Source: BS750m-G77 sp043797735 (GTDB taxonomy: Bacteria > Omnitrophota > Gorgyraeia > Gygaellales > Profunditerraquicolaceae). Taken from it: a DNA stretch of 61,777 nt. Of this stretch, positions 42,364-51,631 are shown piece by piece (positions within the stretch are counted from its first letter, which is position 1; every line of letters begins with the position of its first letter). Position numbers and translations under genes: made by a program. Location of the stretch: contig JAZDPH010000035.1 of assembly GCA_043797735.1 (NCBI GenBank), positions 1-61,777 on the forward strand, given 5' to 3'. The notes under the pieces are model-generated. The model did not search any database. It had not been told where the DNA came from and saw only the letters and a list, made by a program, of their open reading frames with translations.

Positions 42364-44901
42364 ATGAAAGGTAAGAGTTTATATTTAATAGACGCTAATG
42401 CTTTTTGTTATAGAGCATTTTATGCGCTGCAGGGGCTTTCCACTTCCTTCGGCCAGCCTACGAATGCCATATACGGTTTTTTAAACATATTCAATAAAAT
42501 CTTAAAAGAAAAAAAGCCCGAATACCTGGCGGTCTGTTTTGACGTTTCAAGGGAGACCTTCAGGACCAAGAAATTCGCGCAGTATAAGATGCAGCGGCCC
42601 CCTATGCCCGATGGCCTCCTTTCGCAGATTCCTTTTATAAAAGAGATAATTTCCGCTTACGGCATAAGGATTTTTGAAAAAGAGGGGTTTGAGGCGGATG
42701 ATGTTATTGCCACGCTTACCGAAAGAGCCGCCAAAAGCGGGTTATCCGTTACCATCGTCAGCCCTGATAAGGATATCCTGCAGTTAGTGGATGAGCATAC
42801 CCTGGTTTTAAGCCCGCATAAGAACCAGGAGCTGATTTATGACCGCCAGAAGGTGATTGAACGTTTCGGCGTGGGGCCGGAAGGGATACCTGATATCATC
42901 GCCCTGATGGGGGATAGCGCTGATAATATACCCGGGGCAGCCGGCATCGGAGAAAAGACCGCCCGGGATTTAATTACCCGTTTCGGCTCTATAGATAAAT
43001 TGTTGAATAACTTAGGCGATGTAAAACAGGAAAAACTGCGCCGGATAATTTCCGAGAATATCCAGCAGATAAAATTAAGCAGGGAGCTGGCTGTTTTGGA
43101 TAAAAACGTTGAAATCAAATTTGACCCGCAGGAGCTAAAGCCCGCCGAGAGCGACCTTAAGGAGCTGCTAAGGTTATTTAAATACCTGGAATTTAAGAAA
43201 TTACTAAAAGAGTTGCCACTTCCGGAAGAAAAAAGGAAAGGGCTAGAGATTGAGAGCTTAGGGGGCAGCCGCTTTAGGGAACTGGCAATAGAGGCGCAGG
43301 AGTTGTTTTTATGCGGAGAAAGCAGGGAGGAGTTAGTTTTTTGCGTAAAGGGGAAATTTTTGCGTTTATCCGCTTTTGATAAACAGGCCGCCGAAATTTT
43401 AGCCGGCCCTGAAATTAAAAAAATCGGCCATGACCTTAAAAGAACAAAGGTTCTCCTGAACAGAGAGGGCGTGGCCCTGGACGGGTTATCTTTTGACACT
43501 ATGATTGCCGCCTATCTATTGAATCCCTCCCGCAGCGCCTACGGATTAAGCGAACTGGCCCTGGATTACCTGGGAGAGGTAGTCCCTGATGTTTTGGCCG
43601 GGGAGGAGCGGCTTCAGTTAGTCTGCCGCTTAAAACCCGTATTGGAAAAAGAATTGCGGGAAAAATCTCTTTTTGAGCTTTTTAGCAGCCTGGAGATGCC
43701 TCTTGAGCGGGTGCTGGCAGGGATGGAGATTACCGGGGTAAGGATTGACCCGGGCCTGTTAAAGGAGCTTTCCGGCCAGGTAGAGAAGAGGCTGATAAAA
43801 TTAATTGAAAGTATTTATGAGTTAAGCGGCACGCAGTTTAATATAAATTCACCCAAGCAGCTGCGGGAGATCCTTTTTGAAAGGTTAAAGCTGCCGGTAA
43901 TCAAAAGAAGCAAGACCGGCCCCTCTACCGACGAAGAGGTGCTAAAGAAGCTGGCGGATAAGCACGAACTGCCGGCGCAGTTAGTCCAATACCGGCAGTT
44001 GACCAAACTAAAAAACACCTATATTGACATCCTGCCGCAATTAGTTGATAAGAAAACAGGCAGGATTCATACCTCCTTTAACCAGGCGGCAACCGAGACC
44101 GGGCGCCTAAGCTCCAGCGAACCGAACTTGCAGAATATCCCGGTAAAGACCGATATCGGCAGAAATATCAGGCGGGCGATAATCTCTTCGGACAAGAATT
44201 ATTACCTTTTATCCTGTGATTATTCACAGATAGAGTTAAGGATACTGGCACACCTTTCAGGCGACCGGGATTTAATCTCTGCCTTTAAGGAGGGTAAGGA
44301 TATCCATCGGCACTGTGCCTCCCTGATATACGGCGTAGAGGAGAAAGATGTCAGCGATGCTATGCGCGATACGGCCAAGAGGGTCAATTTCGGCATTGTT
44401 TACGGCTTGAGCTCTTACGGCTTAAGCCGGGATTTGAATATAGCGGTGGGGGAGTCCCAGCAGTTTATTGATGCATACTTTGCCAGGTATCCGCAGGTTA
44501 AGGATTATATCCAGGAGCAAATTGCAAAGGCCGCAAAAGACGGTTTTGTAACCACCCTTCTGGGCAGGCGCAGGTATATCCCCCAGATAAATAATAAAAA
44601 CCAGGGGATACGCCAGTTTGCCGAGCGGCAGGCGGTGAATACCCCTATTCAGGGTTCGGCCTCGGATTTAATAAAATTAGCGATGGTGCATATATATGAA
44701 AAAATGGTTTCCGCAAAATTAAAGGCAAGGATGGTTTTGCAGATTCACGATGAACTGGTATTTGACTGTCCTGAATCGGAGCTGAAGGGGCTAGCCGCGC
44801 TGGTAAAAGAAAGAATGGAAAACGCGATGAAGTTAAAGGTGCCGGTAGAGGTGGATATTAAAAAGGGAAGAAACTGGCTGGAGATGGAGCCGATAGAATG
44901 A
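42364..44901 (+). CDS. polA: DNA polymerase I
   Basis: Repair and Okazaki-fragment polymerase, 845 residues. The N-terminal 5'-nuclease has YLIDANAFCYRAFYAL, CFDVSRETFR, EADDVIATLT and MGDSADNIPGAAGIGEKTA. The middle domain has lost the Asp-x-Glu of the 3'-5' exonuclease, so proofreading is probably absent. The polymerase domain has the motif A, B and C regions LLSCDYSQIELRILAH, RDTAKRVNFGIVYGL and LQIHDELVFD. No clear ribosome-binding site. It overlaps glgA by 4 bp. Confidence 0.95.
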   Translation: MKGKSLYLIDANAFCYRAFYALQGLSTSFGQPTNAIYGFLNIFNKILKEKKPEYLAVCFDVSRETFRTKKFAQYKMQRPPMPDGLLSQIPFIKEIISAYGIRIFEKEGFEADDVIATLTERAAKSGLSVTIVSPDKDILQLVDEHTLVLSPHKNQELIYDRQKVIERFGVGPEGIPDIIALMGDSADNIPGAAGIGEKTARDLITRFGSIDKLLNNLGDVKQEKLRRIISENIQQIKLSRELAVLDKNVEIKFDPQELKPAESDLKELLRLFKYLEFKKLLKELPLPEEKRKGLEIESLGGSRFRELAIEAQELFLCGESREELVFCVKGKFLRLSAFDKQAAEILAGPEIKKIGHDLKRTKVLLNREGVALDGLSFDTMIAAYLLNPSRSAYGLSELALDYLGEVVPDVLAGEERLQLVCRLKPVLEKELREKSLFELFSSLEMPLERVLAGMEITGVRIDPGLLKELSGQVEKRLIKLIESIYELSGTQFNINSPKQLREILFERLKLPVIKRSKTGPSTDEEVLKKLADKHELPAQLVQYRQLTKLKNTYIDILPQLVDKKTGRIHTSFNQAATETGRLSSSEPNLQNIPVKTDIGRNIRRAIISSDKNYYLLSCDYSQIELRILAHLSGDRDLISAFKEGKDIHRHCASLIYGVEEKDVSDAMRDTAKRVNFGIVYGLSSYGLSRDLNIAVGESQQFIDAYFARYPQVKDYIQEQIAKAAKDGFVTTLLGRRRYIPQINNKNQGIRQFAERQAVNTPIQGSASDLIKLAMVHIYEKMVSAKLKARMVLQIHDELVFDCPESELKGLAALVKERMENAMKLKVPVEVDIKKGRNWLEMEPIE

Positions 44902-46253
44902 AGATAGCAATTGCCGCTTCGGAGGCGGTGCCCTTTGCCAAGACCGGCGGCCTGGCGGATGTAACCGGCGCCCTGGGCCTGGCGCTTGAAAAGCTGGGCG
45001 CAGAGGTTGTTCTTATTCTGCCGCGCTATAAATGCATAGGCAGGGCCGCAGGCCATACTGTTATCGGCAGGAACCTGCGGGTTTATTTTATAGAAAACGA
45101 AGATTATTTCGGACGCGACGGCTTATACGGCGACAAAAAAGGGGATTATAAGGATAACCTGGCCAGGTTTAGCTTTTACTGCCGCCGGGCGCTGGAGTTA
45201 TTAAAGGAAATAGATTTCAAGCCGCAGATACTCCACCTGCATGACTGGCAGGCATCATTAATTCCGGTATACCTAAAGGCAAAATATAATAACGACCCCT
45301 TTTATAAGGATATAAAAACTCTGTTGACCGTGCATAATATCGGCTACCAGGGTATTTTTCCCAAAGAGCAGTTTTCTGATTTGGGGCTGAATGAGAGTTT
45401 TTTTGGTATTGATGGGTTAGAGTTTTACGGAAAAATAAACCTCCTTAAGGGCGGGCTGGAATTCAGCGATATTATCAATACCGTCAGTCCGACTTACAGC
45501 CGCCAAATCCAGGGCAAGGAGCTTGGATTCGGGCTGGAGGGGGTTTTGAGGAAGCGTAAAAATGAGCTTTTCGGCATCTTAAACGGCCTGGATTATTCGC
45601 TATGGAGCCCGCAGGATGACGATTTTGTTGCGCAGAAGTATTCTTTTGAAACCCTGCAGGATAAGCATAAAAACAAAGAGGCCCTGCAGGAGTTGTGCGG
45701 TTTTCAAAAGAAGCCGGAACTGCCGCTTGTGGGCATGGTTTCAAGGCTGGCTCAGCAGAAGGGGCTGGATATTTTAAGCGAGTCGCTTGAGGCTATCTCT
45801 AAAATGAATCTGCAGCTGGTTATTCTGGGCACCGGGGATTTAAAATACCACCGGCTCCTGCAGAAGGCAGCCAGGAGGCATTCTGAGACAGTATCCTTGC
45901 ATTTAAAATTTGATAACACGCTTGCGCATAAGATATACGCCGGCAGCGATATTTTTCTTATGCCCTCCAGGTATGAGCCTTGCGGCCTGGGGCAGATGAT
46001 CAGCTTAAGGTACGGGACAATCCCCGTAGTATTTAAGACCGGGGGCCTTGCGGATACGGTGAATAGTGATAACGGGTTTGTATTTGATGATTATAAGAAA
46101 GAAGCGCTGCTGGCTGCGCTAACCCATGCAATAGCCGCCTTCAAAGACAAAAAGAAATGGTTTGTATTAATGGGGCGGGCGATGGAATCCGATTTCTCCT
46201 GGGAGGAGTCGGCTAAAAAATACATGGAGCTTTATGCAAGAATCAGGGGCTAA
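44898..46253 (+). CDS. glgA: Glycogen synthase (ADP-glucose type)
   Basis: GT5 glycosyltransferase adding glucose from a nucleotide sugar to glycogen. The KTGGLADV glucosyl-donor loop is near the N-terminus, then LHLHDWQASLIPVYLK, TVHNIGYQGIF, NGLDYSLWSP and the C-terminal PSRYEPCGLGQMISLRYGTIPVV with KTGGLADTV. 451 residues, slightly short. With the GH57 branching enzyme at 11.1 kb it indicates glycogen storage. It sits in an unrelated polA-glgA-coaE operon. Confidence 0.93.
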   Translation: MKIAIAASEAVPFAKTGGLADVTGALGLALEKLGAEVVLILPRYKCIGRAAGHTVIGRNLRVYFIENEDYFGRDGLYGDKKGDYKDNLARFSFYCRRALELLKEIDFKPQILHLHDWQASLIPVYLKAKYNNDPFYKDIKTLLTVHNIGYQGIFPKEQFSDLGLNESFFGIDGLEFYGKINLLKGGLEFSDIINTVSPTYSRQIQGKELGFGLEGVLRKRKNELFGILNGLDYSLWSPQDDDFVAQKYSFETLQDKHKNKEALQELCGFQKKPELPLVGMVSRLAQQKGLDILSESLEAISKMNLQLVILGTGDLKYHRLLQKAARRHSETVSLHLKFDNTLAHKIYAGSDIFLMPSRYEPCGLGQMISLRYGTIPVVFKTGGLADTVNSDNGFVFDDYKKEALLAALTHAIAAFKDKKKWFVLMGRAMESDFSWEESAKKYMELYARIRG

Positions 46254-46842
46254 AGAGAAAAAAATTATCCTCGGGCTTACCGGTAGTTTCGGCAGCGGAA
46301 AGACTACCGTTGCCGCAATACTGCGTTCCTTGGGGGCCGAGATTATAGATGCCGATAGTATTGCCCACGGCTGTTACCGTCCGGGCGCAGGGGCCTATAA
46401 AAAAATAATTGAGCTTTTTGGCCGGGATATCCTGGACAGGAATGAGAAAATAGACCGCAGGAAACTCGGGCTTAAGGTATTTAACGATAAAGGGCTGTTA
46501 AAAAAACTAAACCATATTGTCCACCCGCAGGTAAAGGATATTATCAAGGCCAGGCTTAAGCGCGCCAGGAAAAAGGTTGTGGTTATTGACGCGCCACTTT
46601 TGATAGAGGGGGGCCTGCACCGGCTTGTTCATAAATTAATTGTGGTAAAGGCCGGCCTGCCCCAGCAGTTGGAGAGGATTAGCAAAAGAGGGATTTTGAG
46701 CCGGGCCCAGATATTAAAGAGGATTAAAGCGCAGCTTCCCTTACAGTACAAGGTCCGCCTGGCGGATTTTATCATAGATAACAACGGCACAAAAAGAGAG
46801 GCCGGGAAACAGGCAGAAAAAATTTGGAAGAAAATAATTTAA
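46234..46842 (+). CDS. coaE: Dephospho-CoA kinase
   Basis: Last step of coenzyme A synthesis. P-loop GLTGSFGSGKTTVA, IDADSIAH, VVIDAPLLIEGGLHRLVHKLIVV, and a C-terminal DFIIDNNGT. 202 residues. It overlaps glgA by 20 bp, so translation is probably coupled. The CoA product feeds acetyl-CoA synthase, although the link is only general. Confidence 0.92.
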   Translation: MQESGAKEKKIILGLTGSFGSGKTTVAAILRSLGAEIIDADSIAHGCYRPGAGAYKKIIELFGRDILDRNEKIDRRKLGLKVFNDKGLLKKLNHIVHPQVKDIIKARLKRARKKVVVIDAPLLIEGGLHRLVHKLIVVKAGLPQQLERISKRGILSRAQILKRIKAQLPLQYKVRLADFIIDNNGTKREAGKQAEKIWKKII

Positions 46843-46849
46843 GGAGGAG

Positions 46850-48109
46850 ATGGTGGAAAAATTAGACATCAGTAAATTAAAAGACATGAAGATGACCGAA
46901 TTAAACAAATCAGCCAAGGAGATGAAGGTTAACGGCATAAGCGGCGCCAAAAAGCAGGATCTGATTTTTAAGATATTGCAGGCGCAGGCGGAAAGGGAGG
47001 GGTTGATGTTCGGGGAGGGGATCCTGGAGATACTCTCGGAGGGATTTGGATTCCTGCGTTCCCCTAATTACAACTACCTGCCTTGTCCCGACGATATCTA
47101 CATCTCTCCTTCGCAGATAAGGAAATTTGATTTAAAGACCGGCGATACCGTCAGCGGCCAGATCCGCCCGCCTAAGGAAGGGGAGAAGTATTTTGCCCTG
47201 CTTAAGGTGGAGGCGGTCAATTTTGAAAATCCGGAGGAGGCCAAGGACAAGGTGCTTTTTGATAATCTCACTCCGGTTTATCCGCGGCAGCCTTTTATCC
47301 TGGAGATGAAGCCGGAAGAGATCTCGGTCAGGATTATGAACTTGCTTACCCCCATCGGCAAGGGGCAGCGCGGCCTGATTGTAGCCCAGCCATACAGCGG
47401 CAAGACAGTTTTATTGCAGAAGATCGCCAATGCCATCACCAACAACAACCCCGAGGTAGTATTGATTGTCCTCTTAATAGATGAGCGCCCCGAAGAGGTC
47501 ACCGATATGCAGCGTAATGTCAAGGGAGAGGTGATTTCTTCCACCTTTGATGAGCCGCCGGAAAGGCACGTGCAGGTTGCCGAAATCGTTTTAGAAAAGG
47601 CAAAGCGGCTGGTGGAGCATAAACGCGACGTTGTGATTCTCCTGGATAGCATCACCCGTCTTGCCCGGGCATACAATGCGGTTGTGCCGCACAGCGGCAA
47701 GGTTTTATCGGGAGGCATAGACTCCAACGCCCTGCAGAAGCCGAAGAGATTCTTTGGCGCTGCCCGCGCGGTGGAAGAAGGCGGGAGCCTGACCATAATC
47801 GCCACTGCCCTGGTTGATACCGGCAGCCGTATGGATGAAGTTATCTTTGAAGAGTTTAAGGGCACCGGCAATATGGAACTGCAGCTGGACCGTAACCTCT
47901 TCCAGCGCAGGATTTATCCGGCAATTGATATCAAACGTTCTAACACTCGGCACGAAGAGCTGCTGGTGAAAGATGACCAGCTGCAGAGGACCTGGATTTT
48001 ACGCAAGGTCTTGAATGAATTGAACAACGTGGAGGCAATGGAGCTTTTGATAGGCAAATTGTCAAAGACAAAGAATAACGAAGAGTTTTTAAATAGCATG
48101 AATCAATGA
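46850..48109 (+). CDS. rho: Transcription termination factor Rho
   Basis: Hexameric RNA-dependent helicase. N-terminal Rho-N helix-extended-loop (SAKEMKVNGISGAKKQDLIFKIL), cold-shock-type RNA-binding domain (LEILSEGFGFLRSPNYNYLPCPDDIYVS-like), Walker A AQPYSGKTVLLQKIA, Walker B VVILLDSITRLARAYN, Q-loop and the arginine finger region. 419 residues without large insertions. AGGAGG is only 2 bp from ATG 46850, so GTG 46853 is an equally good start. The SD-strong start suggests high expression. Confidence 0.95.
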   Translation: MVEKLDISKLKDMKMTELNKSAKEMKVNGISGAKKQDLIFKILQAQAEREGLMFGEGILEILSEGFGFLRSPNYNYLPCPDDIYISPSQIRKFDLKTGDTVSGQIRPPKEGEKYFALLKVEAVNFENPEEAKDKVLFDNLTPVYPRQPFILEMKPEEISVRIMNLLTPIGKGQRGLIVAQPYSGKTVLLQKIANAITNNNPEVVLIVLLIDERPEEVTDMQRNVKGEVISSTFDEPPERHVQVAEIVLEKAKRLVEHKRDVVILLDSITRLARAYNAVVPHSGKVLSGGIDSNALQKPKRFFGAARAVEEGGSLTIIATALVDTGSRMDEVIFEEFKGTGNMELQLDRNLFQRRIYPAIDIKRSNTRHEELLVKDDQLQRTWILRKVLNELNNVEAMELLIGKLSKTKNNEEFLNSMNQ

Positions 48110-48111
48110 GT

Positions 48112-48128
48112 AAGGGGTAGTAGGGGAA
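48112..48128. repeat. Half word array (GGGGTAGTAGGGG)
   Basis: A short GTAAGGGGTAGTAGGGG run right after the rho stop uses the vocabulary of 19400-19495 but lacks the complementary arm. A remnant or a seed of an element. Confidence 0.5.
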
Positions 48129-48162
48129 ATAAAAAATAAAACAGATAGAAAGGAAGGAAAAA

Positions 48163-48369
48163 ATGAAAGATAAGATTCATCCCAATTACAAGGGAAGCAC
48201 TATCGTCTGCGCCTGCGGGGAGACCATTCGCACCCGCTCCACCAAACCAAGCATCCGGGTGGAGATCTGCTCTAAATGCCATCCCTTTTTTACCGGCAAG
48301 CATAAACTGGTTGATTCCGCGGGAAGAGTGGAGAAGTTTAGAAGAAGATACGGCAAGAAAAAAGAGTAA
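48163..48369 (+). CDS. rpmE: 50S ribosomal protein bL31, zinc-binding form
   Basis: 68 residues. MKDKIHPNYKGSTIVCACGETI and VEICSKCHPFFTGKHKLVDSAGRVEKFRRRYG are family signatures. The cysteines CAC and CSKC make the zinc-binding (C+) type. A purine-rich GGAAGG leader precedes the ATG. rho-rpmE-prfA-prmC is a common order. Confidence 0.96.
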   Translation: MKDKIHPNYKGSTIVCACGETIRTRSTKPSIRVEICSKCHPFFTGKHKLVDSAGRVEKFRRRYGKKKE

Positions 48370-48375
48370 ACCGGC

Positions 48376-49440
48376 ATGTTTGAAGAGTTAGAAAAGTTAG
48401 AGCCGCGCTATAAGGAGCTGGAGGGGTTTTTGGCCTCCTATGAGACTATTCACGATAAGCAGCTCTATAATAAATACGCCAAGGAGCTTTCAAACTTAAG
48501 GGAGCCGCTGGCATTATTGCGCGAATATAAAAGGCTCTGCAGGGAGATAGAGGAAACAAAAGCGGTGCTTGAGGATAAGGGTGACAAGCAGATGCTGGAG
48601 TTAGCCGAAACAGAGGCCCGCCAGTTAGAGGAAAAGAAAAAAACGGTACAGGAAAGGCTAGAAAACCTCCTTAAGGGCGAAGACAAGGATGCCGGCCGGG
48701 ATTGTATTGTGGAGATTCGCCCCGGTACCGGCGGTATGGAGGCAGGCCTGTTTGCCGCCTCACTTTACCGGATGTATACAAAGTATGCCGCAAGACATGA
48801 CTGGGGCGTTGAGACGATGTCCTCTAGCGCCACCGAATTAGGCGGGATAAAGGAAGTGGTATTCAGCGTTAGGGGCCGGGACGCCTACGGGAGGCTTAAA
48901 TTTGAGAGCGGTGTTCATCGGGTGCAGCGCGTGCCTGCTACCGAAGCCCAGGGCAGGATTCATACCTCTACTGCCACGGTGGCGGTATTGGCTGAGCCGC
49001 AGGAGGTGGAGCTGGTTATTGAGCCGAAGGACTTAAGAATTGATACTTACAGGTCTTCCGGGCCGGGCGGCCAGCATATGCAGAAGACGGATTCGGCGGT
49101 AAGGATTACTCACGTCCCCAGCGGAGTGGTAGTTACCTGTCAGGACGAGCGTTCGCAGGGAAAAAATAAGGCTAAGGCAATGCGTATCCTGCGTGCGCGT
49201 ATCCTGGATATTAAGGAGCAGAACGAGGCCAAAAAAATCGCCCGGGAACGTAAATCACAGGTCGGCACAGGCGAACGCAGCGAAAAAATACGCACTTATA
49301 ACTTTCCGGACCGGCGGGTAACCGATCACCGCATAAATTTTACCTCCCATCAATTAGAGGCGGTGCTGGAGGGGGATTTGGATGAGATTTCAGACGCGTT
49401 GATAAAGGCCTCTGAAGGAAAAAAAGAGGCAGGGCAATGA
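48376..49440 (+). CDS. prfA: Peptide chain release factor 1
   Basis: Recognises UAA and UAG stop codons. The codon-recognition tripeptide PAT lies in RVPATEAQGRIHTSTATVAVL, and GGQ lies in SSGPGGQHMQKTDSAVRITH. 354 residues with the normal N-terminal helical domain. The GGQ Gln is the substrate of PrmC encoded next, with a 4-bp overlap. Confidence 0.96.
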   Translation: MFEELEKLEPRYKELEGFLASYETIHDKQLYNKYAKELSNLREPLALLREYKRLCREIEETKAVLEDKGDKQMLELAETEARQLEEKKKTVQERLENLLKGEDKDAGRDCIVEIRPGTGGMEAGLFAASLYRMYTKYAARHDWGVETMSSSATELGGIKEVVFSVRGRDAYGRLKFESGVHRVQRVPATEAQGRIHTSTATVAVLAEPQEVELVIEPKDLRIDTYRSSGPGGQHMQKTDSAVRITHVPSGVVVTCQDERSQGKNKAKAMRILRARILDIKEQNEAKKIARERKSQVGTGERSEKIRTYNFPDRRVTDHRINFTSHQLEAVLEGDLDEISDALIKASEGKKEAGQ

Positions 49441-50282
49441 CCGAGAGCGAATTACTATTTTGCGATGTCCTCAAATGCGGCCGGTTGTCTTTATACCTTA
49501 ATAAAAAGTCCCTGCTAAACAGAGATGAATGCGCAAGGATTTCTTTAGCTTTAAAGAGGAGGGCGCGGGGCGAACCCCTCCAGTATATTTTAGGAAAGAG
49601 CGAATTTATGGGGTTGACTTTTAAGGTTGCCCCTGAGGTGTTGATACCGCGGCCGGAGACGGAGATTCTTGTTGAGACGGCATTGAGGGTGGCCGGCAGC
49701 CGCGCATCTGTGCAGGCCCGTAAGTTAAAGATTCTAGATATAGGAACGGGCTCAGGGTGTGTGGCAGTGTCTTTAGCGAAATTCCTGCCCGAGGCAGAAA
49801 TTTACGCCAGCGATATCTCGGCAGAGGCTTTGGAAGTGGCGAAAGAGAACGCGTCATTGAATAATGTAAATATAGAATTTATCCAGAGCGATTTATTTTC
49901 CAGCCGTGGACTGTCGACTGTGCCTGCCTGCCGGACAGGCAGGGACTATGGACTAATTGTCAGTAATCCACCATATATTCCCAGCGCGGAGATTGCTAAA
50001 CTTCAGCCGGAAATACAATATGAACCCAGGGCCGCCTTAGACGGGGGCGCCGACGGGGCGTCGTTCTTTCGGCGCATTATCAGGGGTTCCCTGGATAATT
50101 TATGCGCCGGGGGTTTTCTTATAATGGAGATGGGTTTTAATCAGGCGCCGGAGGTAGGAAAGATTTTCCAAAAATACCCCGATTTTGAAATAATAGAAGT
50201 GGCCAAGGATTATAGCGGCATTGAGAGGGTAATTGTTGCTAAGAAAGTTATAAATGGAGGACATCTTTCTTGCACGAATTAG
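49437..50282 (+). CDS. prmC: Release factor glutamine methyltransferase
   Basis: Methylates the GGQ glutamine of release factors. The N-terminal helical domain is followed by the SAM-binding fold: LDIGTGSGCVAVSLA, ASDISAEALEVAKENA and the catalytic VSNPPYIPS. Between the last strand and NPPY the frame contains a palindromic word element (49903-49955) translated as SRGLSTVPACRTGRDYG, about 10 residues longer than usual. The last residues (GGHLSCTN) run into another word array, so both the interior and the C-terminus seem altered by repeats. Confidence 0.92.
   Translation: MTESELLFCDVLKCGRLSLYLNKKSLLNRDECARISLALKRRARGEPLQYILGKSEFMGLTFKVAPEVLIPRPETEILVETALRVAGSRASVQARKLKILDIGTGSGCVAVSLAKFLPEAEIYASDISAEALEVAKENASLNNVNIEFIQSDLFSSRGLSTVPACRTGRDYGLIVSNPPYIPSAEIAKLQPEIQYEPRAALDGGADGASFFRRIIRGSLDNLCAGGFLIMEMGFNQAPEVGKIFQKYPDFEIIEVAKDYSGIERVIVAKKVINGGHLSCTN
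49903..49955. repeat. Palindromic heptamer element inside prmC
   Basis: GGACTGT, CGACTGT words, then CCTGCCTG (49923-49930), loop CCGGA, CAGGCAGG (49936-49943), then GGACTAT, GGACTA. Central module is the inverse of 28932-28954. Confidence 0.9.
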
Positions 50283-50352
50283 CACGAATAAAATTCGAAT
50301 TGTCACAAATAGATTTGTGTAAATTCGATAAAAATTCGTGATAATTTGTGTA
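50270..50352. repeat. Inverted word repeat (GCACGAAT words)
   Basis: TTGCACGAAT, TAGCACGAAT, AAAATTCGAATT, GTCACAAAT on the left; ATTTGTGT, AAATTCG, AAAAATTCGTG, ATAATTTGTGT on the right. It begins within the prmC 3' end and stops shortly before murA. Confidence 0.85.
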
Positions 50353-50368
50353 AAAAATTTATTTTTTA

Positions 50369-51631
50369 ATGGATAAATTAATTATCGAGGGCGGCAATAG
50401 ATTGAGCGGTGAGGTTACTGTCTCCGGGGCAAAGAATTCCGTTTTGCCGATACTGGCGGCTACGCTGCTTACGGAGGATTCCTGCGTCATCAAGAGCGTG
50501 CCTGCTTTGCGCGACACTAACACTATGCTTAAGATTATCCGCTCCTTAGGCAAGAGCGCTGATTTTGAAAAGGGCAAAGTCAATGTAACTTCCACCGGCA
50601 AAAAGGTTTTTTTCGCCGATTATAAACTTGTCTCTACGATGCGCGCTTCTTTCTGCGTTTTAGGGCCGCTATTGGGGTTATATAAGAGGGCAAAGGTCTC
50701 TCTGCCCGGCGGCTGTGTTATCGGCGCCCGTCCGGTTGACCTGCATATTAAGGGCCTGAAGGCCCTTAATGCCGAGATTACTACGGAAGCCGGTTACGTA
50801 GTGGCAAAGGCGGATAAACTGCGGGGGGCTCATATGTACTTAGGCGGGATTTATGGCTCGTCGGTTTTAGCCACCGATAACGTAATGATGGCTGCGGTAT
50901 TGGCAGAGGGCAGGAGCGTAATTGAGGGCGCTGCCTGTGAGCCGGAAGTGGCGGATTTGGCGGAATTCTTGATTAAGATGGGGGCTAAGATTAAGGGGCA
51001 GGGTACGCCGGTAATAGAGATAGAGGGGGTCAGGCGCCTGCATGGGGCGGTTCACACAATAATCCCGGACAGGATTGAGGCCGGGACCCTGATGATTGCC
51101 GCTCTTATTACCGGCGGGGATATTACCTTAAAGAACACATTGCCGCAGCATTTGGGGGCATTAATTGACAAACTGCAGGAGGCAGGGGCAAATATTACCA
51201 AATCCAATAACTCTATCCGCGTGCGTATTAAAGAGCGGCTAAAAGCGATTAATGTTGCCACCCTTCCTTATCCGGGCTTCCCGACGGATATGCAGGCGCA
51301 GGTAATGGCGCTGATGAGCATAACCCCCGGCATCAGCGTGGTCACTGAAAAAATTTATCCGGACAGGTTTATGCACGTTGCCGAACTAAACCGTATGGGC
51401 GCGCATATCCAAAAAGAGGGGCCTCATGCGATTGTGCAGGGGGTAGAGCAGTTATCAGGCGCGCCGGTAATGGCCTCGGACCTGCGCGCCTCAGCCTGCC
51501 TTTTATTAGCGGGGCTGGCGGCAGGAGGCAAGACCTCGGTATCCAGAATATACCACCTGGAGCGCGGATACGAAAATACAGAAGAAAAGCTAAGAAAACT
51601 AGGGGCAAGGATCTGGAGGGAGAAGGAATGA
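50369..51631 (+). CDS. murA: UDP-N-acetylglucosamine 1-carboxyvinyltransferase
   Basis: First committed step of peptidoglycan synthesis. The N-terminus MDKLIIEGGNRLSGEVTVSGAKNSVLPILAA-type, MRASFCVLGPLLGLYKRAKVSLPGGC with the active-site Cys (fosfomycin target), IGARPVDLHI, and the C-terminal FPTDMQAQVMALM and RMGAHI. 420 residues. It overlaps trpG by 4 bp, an unusual neighbour that ties a wall gene to the trp genes. Confidence 0.95.
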   Translation: MDKLIIEGGNRLSGEVTVSGAKNSVLPILAATLLTEDSCVIKSVPALRDTNTMLKIIRSLGKSADFEKGKVNVTSTGKKVFFADYKLVSTMRASFCVLGPLLGLYKRAKVSLPGGCVIGARPVDLHIKGLKALNAEITTEAGYVVAKADKLRGAHMYLGGIYGSSVLATDNVMMAAVLAEGRSVIEGAACEPEVADLAEFLIKMGAKIKGQGTPVIEIEGVRRLHGAVHTIIPDRIEAGTLMIAALITGGDITLKNTLPQHLGALIDKLQEAGANITKSNNSIRVRIKERLKAINVATLPYPGFPTDMQAQVMALMSITPGISVVTEKIYPDRFMHVAELNRMGAHIQKEGPHAIVQGVEQLSGAPVMASDLRASACLLLAGLAAGGKTSVSRIYHLERGYENTEEKLRKLGARIWREKE

